Shown: positions 44,540 through 53,124 of the stretch, piece by piece
Layout: every line of letters begins with the position of its first letter
How positions within the stretch are numbered: the first letter of the stretch is position 1
NCBI GenBank assembly: GCA_016711405.1
Contig: JADJSZ010000111.1
Span: forward strand, 7,454 to 71,453
From: Candidatus Hadersleviella danica
GTDB lineage: Bacteria; Chloroflexota; Anaerolineae; Promineifilales; Promineifilaceae
Reading direction: 5' to 3'
DNA length: 64,000 bases
Program-made: the position numbers and the translations under genes
Notes under the pieces: generated by a model
What the model saw: the letters and a program-made list of their open reading frames with translations, nothing else
What the model was told of the DNA's origin: nothing
Databases searched by the model: none

Positions 44540-44885
44540 CTACGATTCAGGGTCAAACATAATTTCGCGCACCTCTTGCTTGCACCGACAAGCTTCCGCA
44601 ATACGCTCTGCCCAAGCAATCGCCTCCTCTTTGTTCGCCACCTCAATAATGGAGAACCCACCCACAACCGCCTTCGTCTCTGGCATTGGCCCATCGCTCA
44701 CCGTGCCATCCGGCGCCACAATCGTGGCCTGCTGGCGGTATAACCCGCCAACCCCAAATCCACACCCCGGCCGTCTTCGCCTCGCGCACCACAACCCGCG
44801 AAGCATCGCCGACTGCTCCGAACTCTTCGGCCGTAATGTGATCCATCGCCCCATCGTCAAATGAAATCAAATATCGTTGCATCAT
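44540..44885 (-). CDS. YCII-related (DGPF-domain) protein (one indel)
   Basis: About 115 residues from ATG 44885 (MMQRYLISFDDGAMDHI) with RBS AAAAAAGGAAAC. The frame breaks near 44752-44760 (CCCCAAATCC) and continues as GLYRQQATIVAPDGTVSDGPMPETKAVVGGFSII and AEACRCKQEVRE. The DGP-x-x-ETK motif and the final CRC..QEVRE are typical of this ferredoxin-fold family, often linked to ECF sigma factors; none is here. 76 bases after the VOC gene, same strand, so possibly co-transcribed. Confidence 0.85.
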
Positions 44886-44961
44886 GTTTCCTTTTTTAAT
44901 CCAAAGCGACTGATTCGCATGAGGCGACACGTTCCCGACGGCCGAGGGGTCGCCCCCTTCT

Positions 44962-45426
44962 CTACTCGGCCTCATCATAGGCTCTCTCCAATGCCGCCAC
45001 ATCCAGCTTAATCATGCTCAACATCGCATTCATCACGGCCGCTACCTTTTTGGGGTTCTCATCGGCCACAAGTTCCATAAACTGTCTCGGAACGATTTGC
45101 CACGTGACCCCAAACGGGTCGGTAATCCAGCCACATTGAGACGGCTTCGCCCCCGCATCAACGAGTTTGTCCCAATACTCATCCACTTCCTCCTGATTCT
45201 CGCAATCCACAAAGAGCGAGAAGCCCTCGGAGAAGTTAAAGTACGAGCCGCCGTTGTAAGCCTTAAAAGATTGCCCCCCCACGGTGAATTCAGCGGCCGT
45301 AACGGGGCCATCCTCACCATTGCGGGCAATGCTCTTGATTTGCGAATCGGGAAATGTGGCCGTGTAGCAAGCAATTGCATCCTCAAGTTGATCATTAAAC
45401 ATTAGGAAAGGGGTCACTTTACTCAT
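44962..45426 (-). CDS. VOC/PhnB-like protein
   Basis: 154 residues from ATG 45426, RBS AGGAGACGAAGA. PhnB/3-demethylubiquinone methyltransferase-like fold of the VOC superfamily: PFLMFNDQLEDAIACYTATFPDSQI, AAEFTVGGQSFKAYNGG, SLFVDCENQEEVDEYWDKL and QCGWITDPFGVTWQIVP. Despite the old name, these are metal-binding VOC proteins of mostly unknown function. Often next to YCII proteins, as here. Confidence 0.9.
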   Translation of the reverse strand: MSKVTPFLMFNDQLEDAIACYTATFPDSQIKSIARNGEDGPVTAAEFTVGGQSFKAYNGGSYFNFSEGFSLFVDCENQEEVDEYWDKLVDAGAKPSQCGWITDPFGVTWQIVPRQFMELVADENPKKVAAVMNAMLSMIKLDVAALERAYDEAE

Positions 45427-45657
45427 TCTTCGTCTCCTGTGTGGGGGCAAGCAATCATTTTGCCTACTAGTTTGCGTTATTTGGCTTCATTTTAGAACAT
45501 TCATTCTACTAGGTCAAGGTAAAAACAACCCCTTTGGAACTCGCTGAATCTGCCCAACTGTTCGCTTGGGTAGGCCTTATCCCTCTTCATCGGGGTAAGA
45601 AAGGGTTAAGAGGGAAGAATCTCGGTGAAAACAAGATCCAGTGCAAGCTATTTGCCC

Positions 45658-45766
45658 CCCAAACGGAGCCTTGGAAGACCAAACGGAACCATTTGAAACC
45701 CAAACTGAACCATTGAAAGACCAAACAGCACCATTTAAACCCAAACAACCCCATTCCAAACCCCAA
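45658..45766. repeat. Five tandem 20-22 bp repeats AAACGGAACCATTTGAAACC
   Basis: Units begin AAACGGAGCC, AAACGGAACC, AAACTGAACC, AAACAGCACC, AAACAACCCC. Two further units of the type AGAACCATTTGAACTCC occur in island copies B and C. Minus-strand translation gives a 7-residue periodicity (NGSVW...), but no start or family supports a protein. Confidence 0.8.
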
Positions 45767-45781
45767 CTTACAACTCACCCC

Positions 45782-45822
45782 ACCAACACCAATAACCAAT
45801 AACCAATAACGAATAACTTCTC
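45782..45822. repeat. Heptad array CAATAAC
   Basis: CAATAAC CAATAAC CAATAAC GAATAAC; 45 bases before thyA. Confidence 0.85.
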
Positions 45823-45863
45823 CCTTTCCACATCTGCTATACTCCCCCCCTCGGAGAAAAACC

Positions 45864-46657
45864 ATGCAACAATACCTAGATTTAATGCGCCACATCATGG
45901 CCAACGGCGAAGAACGCGGCGACCGCACGGCACGGGCACACGCGGCGTGTTTGGCTACCAAATGCGCTTCAACTTGGCCGATGGCTTCCCCCTGCTCACC
46001 ACCAAAAAGCTCCACCTGCGCTCTATCATCCACGAATTGCTCTGGTTTTTGCGCGGCGAAAGCAACATCGGCTACCTGCGCGAACACGGCGTCACCATTT
46101 GGGACGAATGGGCCGATGAAAATGGCGACCTCGGCCCTGTATATGGTGTGCAATGGCGCAGTTGGCCAGCGGCCGACGGCCGTACCATAGACCAAATCAG
46201 CCAACTCATCCACAGTTTGCGCCACAACCCCAATTCCCGCCGCCACATCGTCAGCGCATGGAACCCGGCCGAGGTGGAACAGATGGCTTTGCCTCCCTGC
46301 CACTGCCTTTTCCAGTTTCATGTCGCCCACGGCCGGCTCTCCTGCCAGCTTTACCAACGCAGTGCCGATGTTTTCTTGGGCGTGCCCTTCAATATAGCCT
46401 CCTACGCCCTGCTCACCCTCATGATGGCCCAAGTAACGGGCTACCAACCCGGCGAATTCATCCACACCCTCGGCGATGCCCACCTCTACCTCAACCATTT
46501 GGAGCAAGCCGAACTCCAATTGAGCCGCCAACCCCACCCCTTGCCCACTCTGCGCCTCAATCCGGCCGTCACCAACCTCTTCAACTTCCGCTACGAAGAC
46601 ATCACCCTCGAAAACTACCACCCCCACCCCACCATCAAAGCCCCAATAGCTGTCTGA
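45864..46657 (+). CDS. thyA: Thymidylate synthase (one indel)
   Basis: 264 residues after correction. Methylates dUMP to dTMP with methylene-tetrahydrofolate. The N-terminal frame reads MQQYLDLMRHIMANGEERGDRT; one G is missing around 45929-45930 (ACGGCACGGG should be ACGGGCACGGG), after which GTGTRGVFGYQMRF continues correctly. Catalytic Cys in MALPPCHCLFQF, then YQRSADVFLGVPFNIASYA and the C-terminal folate site ending KAPIAV. Every key residue is present, so the break is almost certainly a sequence error. Confidence 0.95.
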
Positions 46658-46659
46658 GC

Positions 46660-46737
46660 CGTAAGCTGTAAGCCATAAGCTGTAAGCTAAAACGCCAATC
46701 CGCAATCCGCATTCCGCATTCCGCAATCCCCAATCCC
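46660..46737. repeat. Heptad arrays GTAAGCT and AATCCGC
   Basis: GTAAGCT GTAAGCC ATAAGCT GTAAGCT, then AATCCGC AATCCGC ATTCCGC ATTCCGC AATCCCC AATCCC, ending at the ATG of the pseudouridine synthase gene. Confidence 0.92.
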
Positions 46738-47796
46738 ATGCGTTCTCCCCACACCATCTCCTCCACCGTGCCGCCGCAGTTTGTGCAATGGAACGTGGTC
46801 GAATACCTCACCGTGCGCTTCCCCTATCTCGCGGCCGAATCGTGGCGCGACTGGGTGGCGGCCGGGCAGGTGTGGCGCAATGGCGAACCATGCACGGCCG
46901 AAAGCCTCATCACCGCGGGCGACTTCATTCTCTGCACCATGCCCGAATGGGAGCAACCCGAAGCCAATCTCAACTACACCATCGTCTACGAAGACGAATG
47001 GTTGTTGGGCATCAACAAGCCCGCCAATTTGCGCGTCCACAGCGGCGGCAAATTCCTCAAGATGAACTTGATGTATCAGCTTAAATATGCTGGCCAACCC
47101 GCCTATCCCGAAGCCGATTCCATCAATCGGCTCGATGCCGACACCTCGGGCGTGGTCGTTGTGGGCAAAGGCACAGACGTGGTGCGGGCGATGGGACATC
47201 TGTTTGCTACCCAAGCTGTGCAAAAGGAGTATGTCGCCTTGGTTCACGGCCGTCCCCACCCCGCCGAAGGCATAATTGACTTGCCGATTGGCAAACACCC
47301 CGCCAGCAAAGTGCGCTTTGGCACGGCCGCCGACCTGCTCGCCCCCCGCCCCGCCCGCACCCGCTACGCCATCGCCCAAACGTGGGGCGAGGCGTACAGT
47401 TTGCTCCACCTTTGGCCCGAAACGGGGCGCACCCACCAGTTGCGCGTCCACACGGCCGCCATCGGCCACCCCATTGTGGGCGACAAGCTCTACCAAAGCA
47501 CCACCGACGAAGAGTTCATCCACTGGCGCCGCCACCCTGAAACAGCCCCCGATGCCGCCCTTATCGGCCGTCACGCCCTCCACTGCGCCCGCACCAGCTT
47601 CACCCCCCCCATCACCAACGAGCCATGCACCATCACCGCCCCGCTGGCCGAAGATTTAGCGGCCGTGGTCGCCCAATTAGATAGGGAAGGAGTGAGTAGT
47701 GGGTTTGATTGCCTGACAAAACTTATTACTCGAGCGGAACGGGAGATACAAGGAACCTTTACTTTACGGTTAGAAGCCAAAGCGAATAGCGAATAA
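46738..47796 (+). CDS. RluA-family pseudouridine synthase
   Basis: 352 residues. N-terminal S4-like RNA-binding region (about 15-70), then the catalytic domain: GINKPANLRVHSGG, INRLDADTSGVVV with catalytic Asp133, QKEYVALVHG, and GRTHQLRVHTAAIGHPIVGDKLY. It converts uridine to pseudouridine in rRNA or tRNA; site specificity cannot be told. The usual HRLD is NRLD here. Reading frame intact. Confidence 0.92.
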   Translation: MRSPHTISSTVPPQFVQWNVVEYLTVRFPYLAAESWRDWVAAGQVWRNGEPCTAESLITAGDFILCTMPEWEQPEANLNYTIVYEDEWLLGINKPANLRVHSGGKFLKMNLMYQLKYAGQPAYPEADSINRLDADTSGVVVVGKGTDVVRAMGHLFATQAVQKEYVALVHGRPHPAEGIIDLPIGKHPASKVRFGTAADLLAPRPARTRYAIAQTWGEAYSLLHLWPETGRTHQLRVHTAAIGHPIVGDKLYQSTTDEEFIHWRRHPETAPDAALIGRHALHCARTSFTPPITNEPCTITAPLAEDLAAVVAQLDREGVSSGFDCLTKLITRAEREIQGTFTLRLEAKANSE

Positions 47797-47819
47797 TCCC
47801 ATGACAAGCCGCACAACCA

Positions 47820-47858
47820 CGTTCCCTCTATCTCTATCTCCCCTCTCTATCTTCCCCC
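47820..47858. repeat. CTCTATCT array
   Basis: CCCTCTATCTCTATCTCCCCTCTCTATC; same family as 16177-16205 and 61495-61530. Confidence 0.75.
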
Positions 47859-47897
47859 CATTGCCCTAACCCCCCTTTTTACGTAAACTTCATCATT

Positions 47898-48941
47898 ATG
47901 GATCGTTTAGATTTGCGCTCAGATACCGTGACATGGCCCACGGCCGCCATGCGGCAGGCCATGGCCAACGCCCCCGTCGGCGACGATGTGTATGGCGAAG
48001 ACCCGACAGTGAACGAACTCGAATCGCTCGCGGCCGAGATGCTTGGCCACGAAGCGGGGCTGTTTGTCAGCAGTGGCACACAGGGTAACCTCATTGCCAT
48101 GCTCACCCATTGCCAACGCGGCGAGGAAGCCATCATGGGCGAAGATGCCCATACTTATTTGTGGGAAGCGGGCGGCATGGCCGTCTTGGGCGGCATCGTC
48201 CCCAAAACATTGCCCACCGATAGCCACGGCCGCCTCTCCATTCCCCAAATCCTCAGCCAAATCAACCCCCTCGACAACCACAAACCGCGCACCAAGCTCA
48301 TCTGCACCGAAAACAGCTCGGGCGGCAACAACGGCGCGGCCATCCCCCTCGATTATTTCCTCGCTCTGCGCGAATTGGCCGATACACATCACCTGCGCCT
48401 CCACCTCGATGGGGCGCGGTTGTTCAACGCCACCACCGCGCTGGGCATTCCTGCGGCCGACATCGGCCGTGTCGTTGATTCGGCCAGCATTTGCCTCAGC
48501 AAAGGGTTGTGCGCCCCCGTGGGGTCGGTGCTGGTCGGCGGCCGTGCCTTTATCGCCGAGGCGCGGCGCAACCGCAAACTGCTCGGCGGCGGAATGCGCC
48601 AAGCGGGGGTGTTGGCCGCCGCAGGTCTGCTCGCCCTGCGCGAGATGACCCAACGGTTGGCCGAAGACCACGCCACGGCCAAACAGTTGGCCGAAGGGTT
48701 GGCCACCATCCCCCACATCGAAATCAACCCAGACGTGGTGGAAACCAACATGGTCTTCTTCGCCCTGCACGATGATGCCCCACTCACGGCCGCGCAACTC
48801 ATCGCCCAACTCAAAGCCGAACACAACATCTGGCTAGGTGGCTACGGCGGCCGCAAACTCCGCGCCGTCACCCACTACTGGGTCCAACCCGCCGATGTGG
48901 TGCGGTGTTTGCAGGCTATCAAAGATGTAATGAATCATTGA
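47898..48941 (+). CDS. ltaE: Low-specificity L-threonine aldolase
   Basis: 347 residues, PLP fold type I. LRSDTVTWPT at the start, VYGEDPTVNELE, the LDGARLFNA aspartate, and the PLP lysine Lys202 in SICLSKGLCAPVGS; RKLLGGGMRQAG follows. Splits L-threonine (or allo-threonine) to glycine and acetaldehyde. No SD; start follows GTAAACTTCATCATT. Followed after nine bases by an antitoxin-like gene. Confidence 0.95.
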   Translation: MDRLDLRSDTVTWPTAAMRQAMANAPVGDDVYGEDPTVNELESLAAEMLGHEAGLFVSSGTQGNLIAMLTHCQRGEEAIMGEDAHTYLWEAGGMAVLGGIVPKTLPTDSHGRLSIPQILSQINPLDNHKPRTKLICTENSSGGNNGAAIPLDYFLALRELADTHHLRLHLDGARLFNATTALGIPAADIGRVVDSASICLSKGLCAPVGSVLVGGRAFIAEARRNRKLLGGGMRQAGVLAAAGLLALREMTQRLAEDHATAKQLAEGLATIPHIEINPDVVETNMVFFALHDDAPLTAAQLIAQLKAEHNIWLGGYGGRKLRAVTHYWVQPADVVRCLQAIKDVMNH

Positions 48942-48950
48942 GGTGACAAA

Positions 48951-49127
48951 ATGAGCATGAAAGAAAAGGTTTTAGAGCTTTTAGATACCCTACCAGATGA
49001 ATTTAGTTGGGATGATTTGATGCACGAAATTTACGTGCGCCAAGCCATTGAATTGGGTTTGCAAGATAGTGAGACAGGGCGAGTACGAACTGTCGAGCAG
49101 GTGCGACAACAATTTGGGCTATCATAG
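48951..49127 (+). CDS. Antitoxin of a ParE-type module (58 residues)
   Basis: MSMKEKVLELLDTLPDEFSWDDLMHEIYVRQAIELGLQDSETGR... ending RTVEQVRQQFGLS (read in pieces). The helix after VLELLDTLPDE and the C-terminal V-x-Q-V-R-x-x-F pattern are those of small antitoxins encoded before ParE/RelE toxins. RBS GAGGTG eight bases from ATG. Toxin gene starts nine bases downstream. Confidence 0.8.
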   Translation: MSMKEKVLELLDTLPDEFSWDDLMHEIYVRQAIELGLQDSETGRVRTVEQVRQQFGLS

Positions 49128-49136
49128 GGAGTTCGC

Positions 49137-49418
49137 ATGAGCCATCAAGTTTATTGGACCGAAACAGCTATCCAGCACTTGCAGGCTGTTTATGATTACA
49201 TTGCCCAAACATCCCCAGTTTATGCCCAACGGATTGTAGACCGCTTGACAAAACGCTCTCAGCAAATTATGCAATTCCCCTATTCGGGGCGCATGGTTCC
49301 TGAGTATGAAGCGGACAACATACGAGAAGTGCGAGAAGGGTCTTATCGTTTAATTTATCGCATATTACCCAAGCAAATTGACGTTTTAGCAATCATCCAC
49401 GAAGCACGGGAACTGTAG
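49137..49418 (+). CDS. RelE/ParE-superfamily toxin
   Basis: 93 residues. Family pattern: WTETAIQHLQAVYDYIAQTSP, ALxI-like helices, FPYSGRMVPEYEADNIREV (P-x-x-GR..P), then EGSYRLIYRI and DVLAIIHEARE. ParE members poison gyrase, RelE members cut mRNA; the sequence, with no RelE catalytic triad evident, fits ParE better. RBS AGGGAG. Translationally close to the antitoxin gene. Confidence 0.88.
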   Translation: MSHQVYWTETAIQHLQAVYDYIAQTSPVYAQRIVDRLTKRSQQIMQFPYSGRMVPEYEADNIREVREGSYRLIYRILPKQIDVLAIIHEAREL

Positions 49419-49443
49419 CAACACCTCCCCTCTTACCATAACA

Positions 49444-49493
49444 AACAAACCACTGTTCACTAGCCACGAAACACTTACCCCTAACCACTCCCC
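49444..49493. repeat. Degenerate heptad array CTAACCA type
   Basis: AAACCACTGTTCACTAGCC...CCCTAACCACTCCCC, ending at the kinase ATG. Confidence 0.6.
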
Positions 49494-52400
49494 ATGACAG
49501 ACCTTATCGGCCGCCACATCAAACAATACCGCCTCGATGCCCTGCTGGGCGATGGCGGGATGGGCACGGTGTACAAAGCATATGACACCAACCTCAACCG
49601 CACCGTCGCCCTCAAACTGATGCACGCCCACTTTGCCCGCCAGCCCGAATTTCGGGCGCGGCTGACCCAAGAGGCACGCACGGCCGCGCAACTCGAACAC
49701 CCCTCCATCGTCCATATTTATGATTTTGGCGATGCGGCCGAAGGGTTATACATCTCGATGGAGCATATTGTGGGCGGCAATTTACGCTCCCACATCCAGC
49801 GCCTCACCCGGCTCCAAAAATTCTTGCCGCTCACCCAAGCGTTGCAAATTGGGGCACAAATCGCCGAAGCATTGGGCTATGCCCACCAACGGGGGGTCAT
49901 TCATCGGGATGTCAAGCCGGGCAACATCATCCTCAAACCGCTGACCCATCCCGAACAAGAGGGGGAACAACCCTTCCGCGCCGTGCTAACCGATTTTGGG
50001 TTGGTCAAGCTGGCCGAAGGGACGATTATGACCGAATCGGGGCTGACGATGGGAACCCCGCTCTATATGTCGCCCGAGCAGTGCCAAGGGGAAAAGTTAG
50101 ACGGCCGTTCCGACCTCTACGCCCTCGGCGCCGTCCTCTACGAACTCATCACCAACCACCCCCCCTTCCAATTTAAATCGCTGGCCGAAGCCCTCACCGC
50201 CCACATTCGGGGGGACATGCCCCAACCCGCCAGCGAATGGCGGCCGGATGTGCCCCCCTTGGTAGATGCTCTGCTGGAGCGGTTGCTCTCCAAAAACCCC
50301 GAAGCCCGCTTTGAAGATGGGGAGCAGACGGCCAATGTCTTGCGGAGCGCGGTCTTTTCCCTCTCGGGAATGCCCACGCGGATTATGAAGCGCACGGCCG
50401 CACAAGACACGCTCATCGCCCAAGCCGTCAACGAAGCGCCCGCTGGCTACCACCTGCTCATCGAGAGCGCCCACAGCACGGCCAACTACATGCCCCTCGA
50501 TAAGCCCGTGCTGGAAGTGGGACGTGCGGCCGAAAACGACATGGTTTTGCCCGCCGAAGGGGTTTCGCGCCAACATTTGCGCTTGTTGGCCACCCGTGCG
50601 GGGTGGGCCATTGTCGATTTGGGCGGGGTGAATGGCACATTTTTAGATGGGCATCGGGTACGGCCGAACGAACTGACGCTCTGGGCCGTCGGTGGGGTGC
50701 TTCAAGTCGGCCCGTATGTCATCACCCTGCAACGGGATTACAAGCCTGACACGGAACGCGAGACCAAAGAAGTGCCCTCGCCCGTGGCCAACACCCGCTT
50801 CGCCAACGAGCCGCCTCCCCCCCAAGTAGCCGAGCAACCAACAGTGCCGCCGCTCAAGGTGGAAGTGCCCGAACCCCTCGCGCTCTTCCTGACCCGCGAA
50901 CGGCTGACGGCCGAGCCGGGGCAACCACTCGAAGTCGTGACCGAAGTGCTGAACCGCACCAGTGCCGAAGACAGGGTGCGCTTGCGGGTGGATGGCTTGC
51001 CACCCGAGTGGGTCGTTTTGCCCGAGAGCTTTATCTCGGTGCCCGCTGGCGGCCGTGTCGAAATCAAATTCAAGGTGACTGCGCCGCGTCACCCCAATAC
51101 GCCCGTCGGCCGTCAACGCTTCCGCGTCGTGCTTATCTCCCAAAACGACGAGGATTTGGACGAAGCAGTGAACGCCTCGTTGCTCCTCTCGGGCTACACC
51201 GATTTGGCCGTCTCGCTGGAGCAAAAAGAGATTACCTTGCCCGATGTGGTCACGGTTGTCATACGCAACCAAGGCAACATCCCCAACAAATTTACTGTCC
51301 AGCTAGATGACCCAGCGGGGCAAGTGCGCTTTGGCAACCCGCCGCCCGAAGTGTTGCTGGCCGCCAATCAAACAGCCCAAATCGAACTAGACCTGAAGCC
51401 CGCCAAGTGGCAGATTCTGGGAAGCCAGCTTTTGCACGATTACGAGTTGCGCGTCGTGCCCGAAACGGGGTCGCCCAAGCGGTTGAGTGGCCAAGCGGCC
51501 ATCAAACCGCTGTTGCCAGTGGGGTTGGGGTATGCCCTGCTGTTCGTCACCATCTTTTTCTGTGTGGTGGCGGGGGCGCTGGGCACGTTGCGGCTGGGAT
51601 GGTTCGCCAGTGAGTCCGAGGCCACGCCCACGGCCGTGGCCACCCTCATTGTCAACACGGCCACGCCCACGTTTAGCGCCCAAGCGGCTACGCAAATGGC
51701 GGTGAACATGCAGGAGACGATTGTGGCGGCCACGGCCACCGCCCAAGCGCAAGTGCCCGTGGGCGATAGCGACGGCGACGGGCTGACCGACGTGCAAGAA
51801 CGCACGGAGGGCATCAACACCGACCCCAACAGCCCCGATAGTGATGGGGATGGCTTGCTGGATGGGGAGGAGGTGTTGCGCTATGCCACCAACCCCAACC
51901 GCACCGATACGGATGGGGATGGGGTGAATGATTTGCAAGAGTTGCGCGTCTATGGCACGGATCCGCGCAAATGGGATACGGATGGGGATAGTTTGAGCGA
52001 TGGGGATGAGATTGCGCGGGGAACCAACCCGCTCGATGCCAACGACCCGCCTCGCGCCACGCCAACGGGTTCGCCTGCGGCACCAACGGCCACGCCGACG
52101 ATTACGTTGACCCCAGCCCGGCCCACCCAAACGCCCAGCCTGACCCCGAGTGTGACGGCGACCACGGCCGCTTCGGCCACGCCGACGACGGCCGCGACAG
52201 CCACTGCCACAGCGACGAATCAGCCCACCGCCACCTCAACGGCCGTGCCACCCACGGCCACATCCACAACAGCGGCAACGGCGACGGCCACGGCCACGGC
52301 CGCTTTCACAGCCACCCCGACAGCATCCCCCACGCTGGAGCCGACACCCGCCAGCGATTACGCCTTGGTCTGTGTCACGCCTGCGCCTGTGCTGGATGGC

Positions 52401-52928
52401 CAATTGGGGGTGGGGGAGTGGGGGAGCAGTTCGCTGGCCACGTTCCAATCTACCAACCCCGCCGCCAACCGCGACACAGTGGTTTATGCGGTGCGAGATG
52501 GGGAAACCCTTTATCTGGCCTTCCAAATGACGGGCACGGTGGCCAATAGCACCGATTCTCTGCGCGTTTATATTGATACGACGCGCAATGGGGGCGACCC
52601 TGACACGGCCGACCGCTATTTCCAGATTGTGCGCGATGGCACCAAAATCATTCGAGCGGGGGTGGGCACGAATACCGATGGCAACAATTGGGCCGATTAC
52701 ACGAGTAGCAATTGGTCGGCCGTGGATGCGACGGCTGGTGAGGTTTGGACGGTGGAGCTACAGGTAAATATCCCCGCCGAATTAGGGGCGCTGGCCAATC
52801 CGTTGGCGATGTTGGTGCAGGTGGGGTACACGACGGGCACGGCCGAGATTGTGAATTGGCCTGAAACGGCCGCCTCTAACCAAGCCCAAACGTGGCAGTT
52901 GGTGGGCAATGTCAGTTGCCAGCCATGA
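49494..52928 (+). CDS. Membrane Ser/Thr kinase with FHA, NEW3-like, TSP3 and sugar-binding-like domains
   Basis: 1144 residues. Hanks kinase (about 11-280): GDGGMGTVYKA, VALKLMH, HRDVKPGNIIL, DFGLVK and GTPLYMSPEQ, all catalytic residues present. FHA domain (about 330-415; GRAAENDM...SRQHLRLL...NGTFLDG). Two Ig/NEW3-like domains (about 460-665). One membrane helix (about 676-700). Outside: thrombospondin type 3 calcium repeats (DSDGDGL, four times, about 757-850), a Thr/Pro/Ala-rich stalk (about 855-950) and a C-terminal beta domain resembling CBM9/DOMON (about 958-1144; LDGQLGVGEWGSS). So a receptor-like kinase with a calcium-stabilised ectodomain that may bind glycans (inference). No SD. 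Confidence 0.9.
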   Translation: MTDLIGRHIKQYRLDALLGDGGMGTVYKAYDTNLNRTVALKLMHAHFARQPEFRARLTQEARTAAQLEHPSIVHIYDFGDAAEGLYISMEHIVGGNLRSHIQRLTRLQKFLPLTQALQIGAQIAEALGYAHQRGVIHRDVKPGNIILKPLTHPEQEGEQPFRAVLTDFGLVKLAEGTIMTESGLTMGTPLYMSPEQCQGEKLDGRSDLYALGAVLYELITNHPPFQFKSLAEALTAHIRGDMPQPASEWRPDVPPLVDALLERLLSKNPEARFEDGEQTANVLRSAVFSLSGMPTRIMKRTAAQDTLIAQAVNEAPAGYHLLIESAHSTANYMPLDKPVLEVGRAAENDMVLPAEGVSRQHLRLLATRAGWAIVDLGGVNGTFLDGHRVRPNELTLWAVGGVLQVGPYVITLQRDYKPDTERETKEVPSPVANTRFANEPPPPQVAEQPTVPPLKVEVPEPLALFLTRERLTAEPGQPLEVVTEVLNRTSAEDRVRLRVDGLPPEWVVLPESFISVPAGGRVEIKFKVTAPRHPNTPVGRQRFRVVLISQNDEDLDEAVNASLLLSGYTDLAVSLEQKEITLPDVVTVVIRNQGNIPNKFTVQLDDPAGQVRFGNPPPEVLLAANQTAQIELDLKPAKWQILGSQLLHDYELRVVPETGSPKRLSGQAAIKPLLPVGLGYALLFVTIFFCVVAGALGTLRLGWFASESEATPTAVATLIVNTATPTFSAQAATQMAVNMQETIVAATATAQAQVPVGDSDGDGLTDVQERTEGINTDPNSPDSDGDGLLDGEEVLRYATNPNRTDTDGDGVNDLQELRVYGTDPRKWDTDGDSLSDGDEIARGTNPLDANDPPRATPTGSPAAPTATPTITLTPARPTQTPSLTPSVTATTAASATPTTAATATATATNQPTATSTAVPPTATSTTAATATATATAAFTATPTASPTLEPTPASDYALVCVTPAPVLDGQLGVGEWGSSSLATFQSTNPAANRDTVVYAVRDGETLYLAFQMTGTVANSTDSLRVYIDTTRNGGDPDTADRYFQIVRDGTKIIRAGVGTNTDGNNWADYTSSNWSAVDATAGEVWTVELQVNIPAELGALANPLAMLVQVGYTTGTAEIVNWPETAASNQAQTWQLVGNVSCQP

Positions 52929-52963
52929 CGAAGGATTAGCACATAAATAAGATGAACAAACCT

Positions 52964-53058
52964 ATTTTTTTAACGCAAAGACGCAAAGGAGCGAAGACGC
53001 AAAGGGTTCATGAGTTTCTTTACACCCTTTGCGTCTCTGCGACTTTGCGTTAAAAAAA
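52964..53058. repeat. TTAACGCAAAGACGCAAAG palindromic repeat
   Basis: TTTTTTTAACGCAAAGACGCAAAGG...GACGCAAAGGG mirrored by CCCTTTGCGTCTCTGCGACTTTGCGTTAAAAAAAA. Nearly 95 bases; an outer TGAACAAA/TTTGTTCA pair encloses it. It may also terminate the kinase transcript. Related copy inside the gene at 13818-13862. Confidence 0.88.
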
Positions 53059-53124
53059 ACCTGAATAAATCAATTTGTTCAGTTTAAAAACTTCACGATT
53101 CTAAGTGAGTAACAGAGTAAGAAA

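Noticed and set aside
45587..46726. 379-codon frame antisense to thyA
   Set aside because: Covers the thyA sense gene and the tandem repeats; composition is an artefact of repeats.
47919..48824. 301-codon frame antisense to ltaE
   Set aside because: Sense strand is a complete threonine aldolase with PLP lysine.
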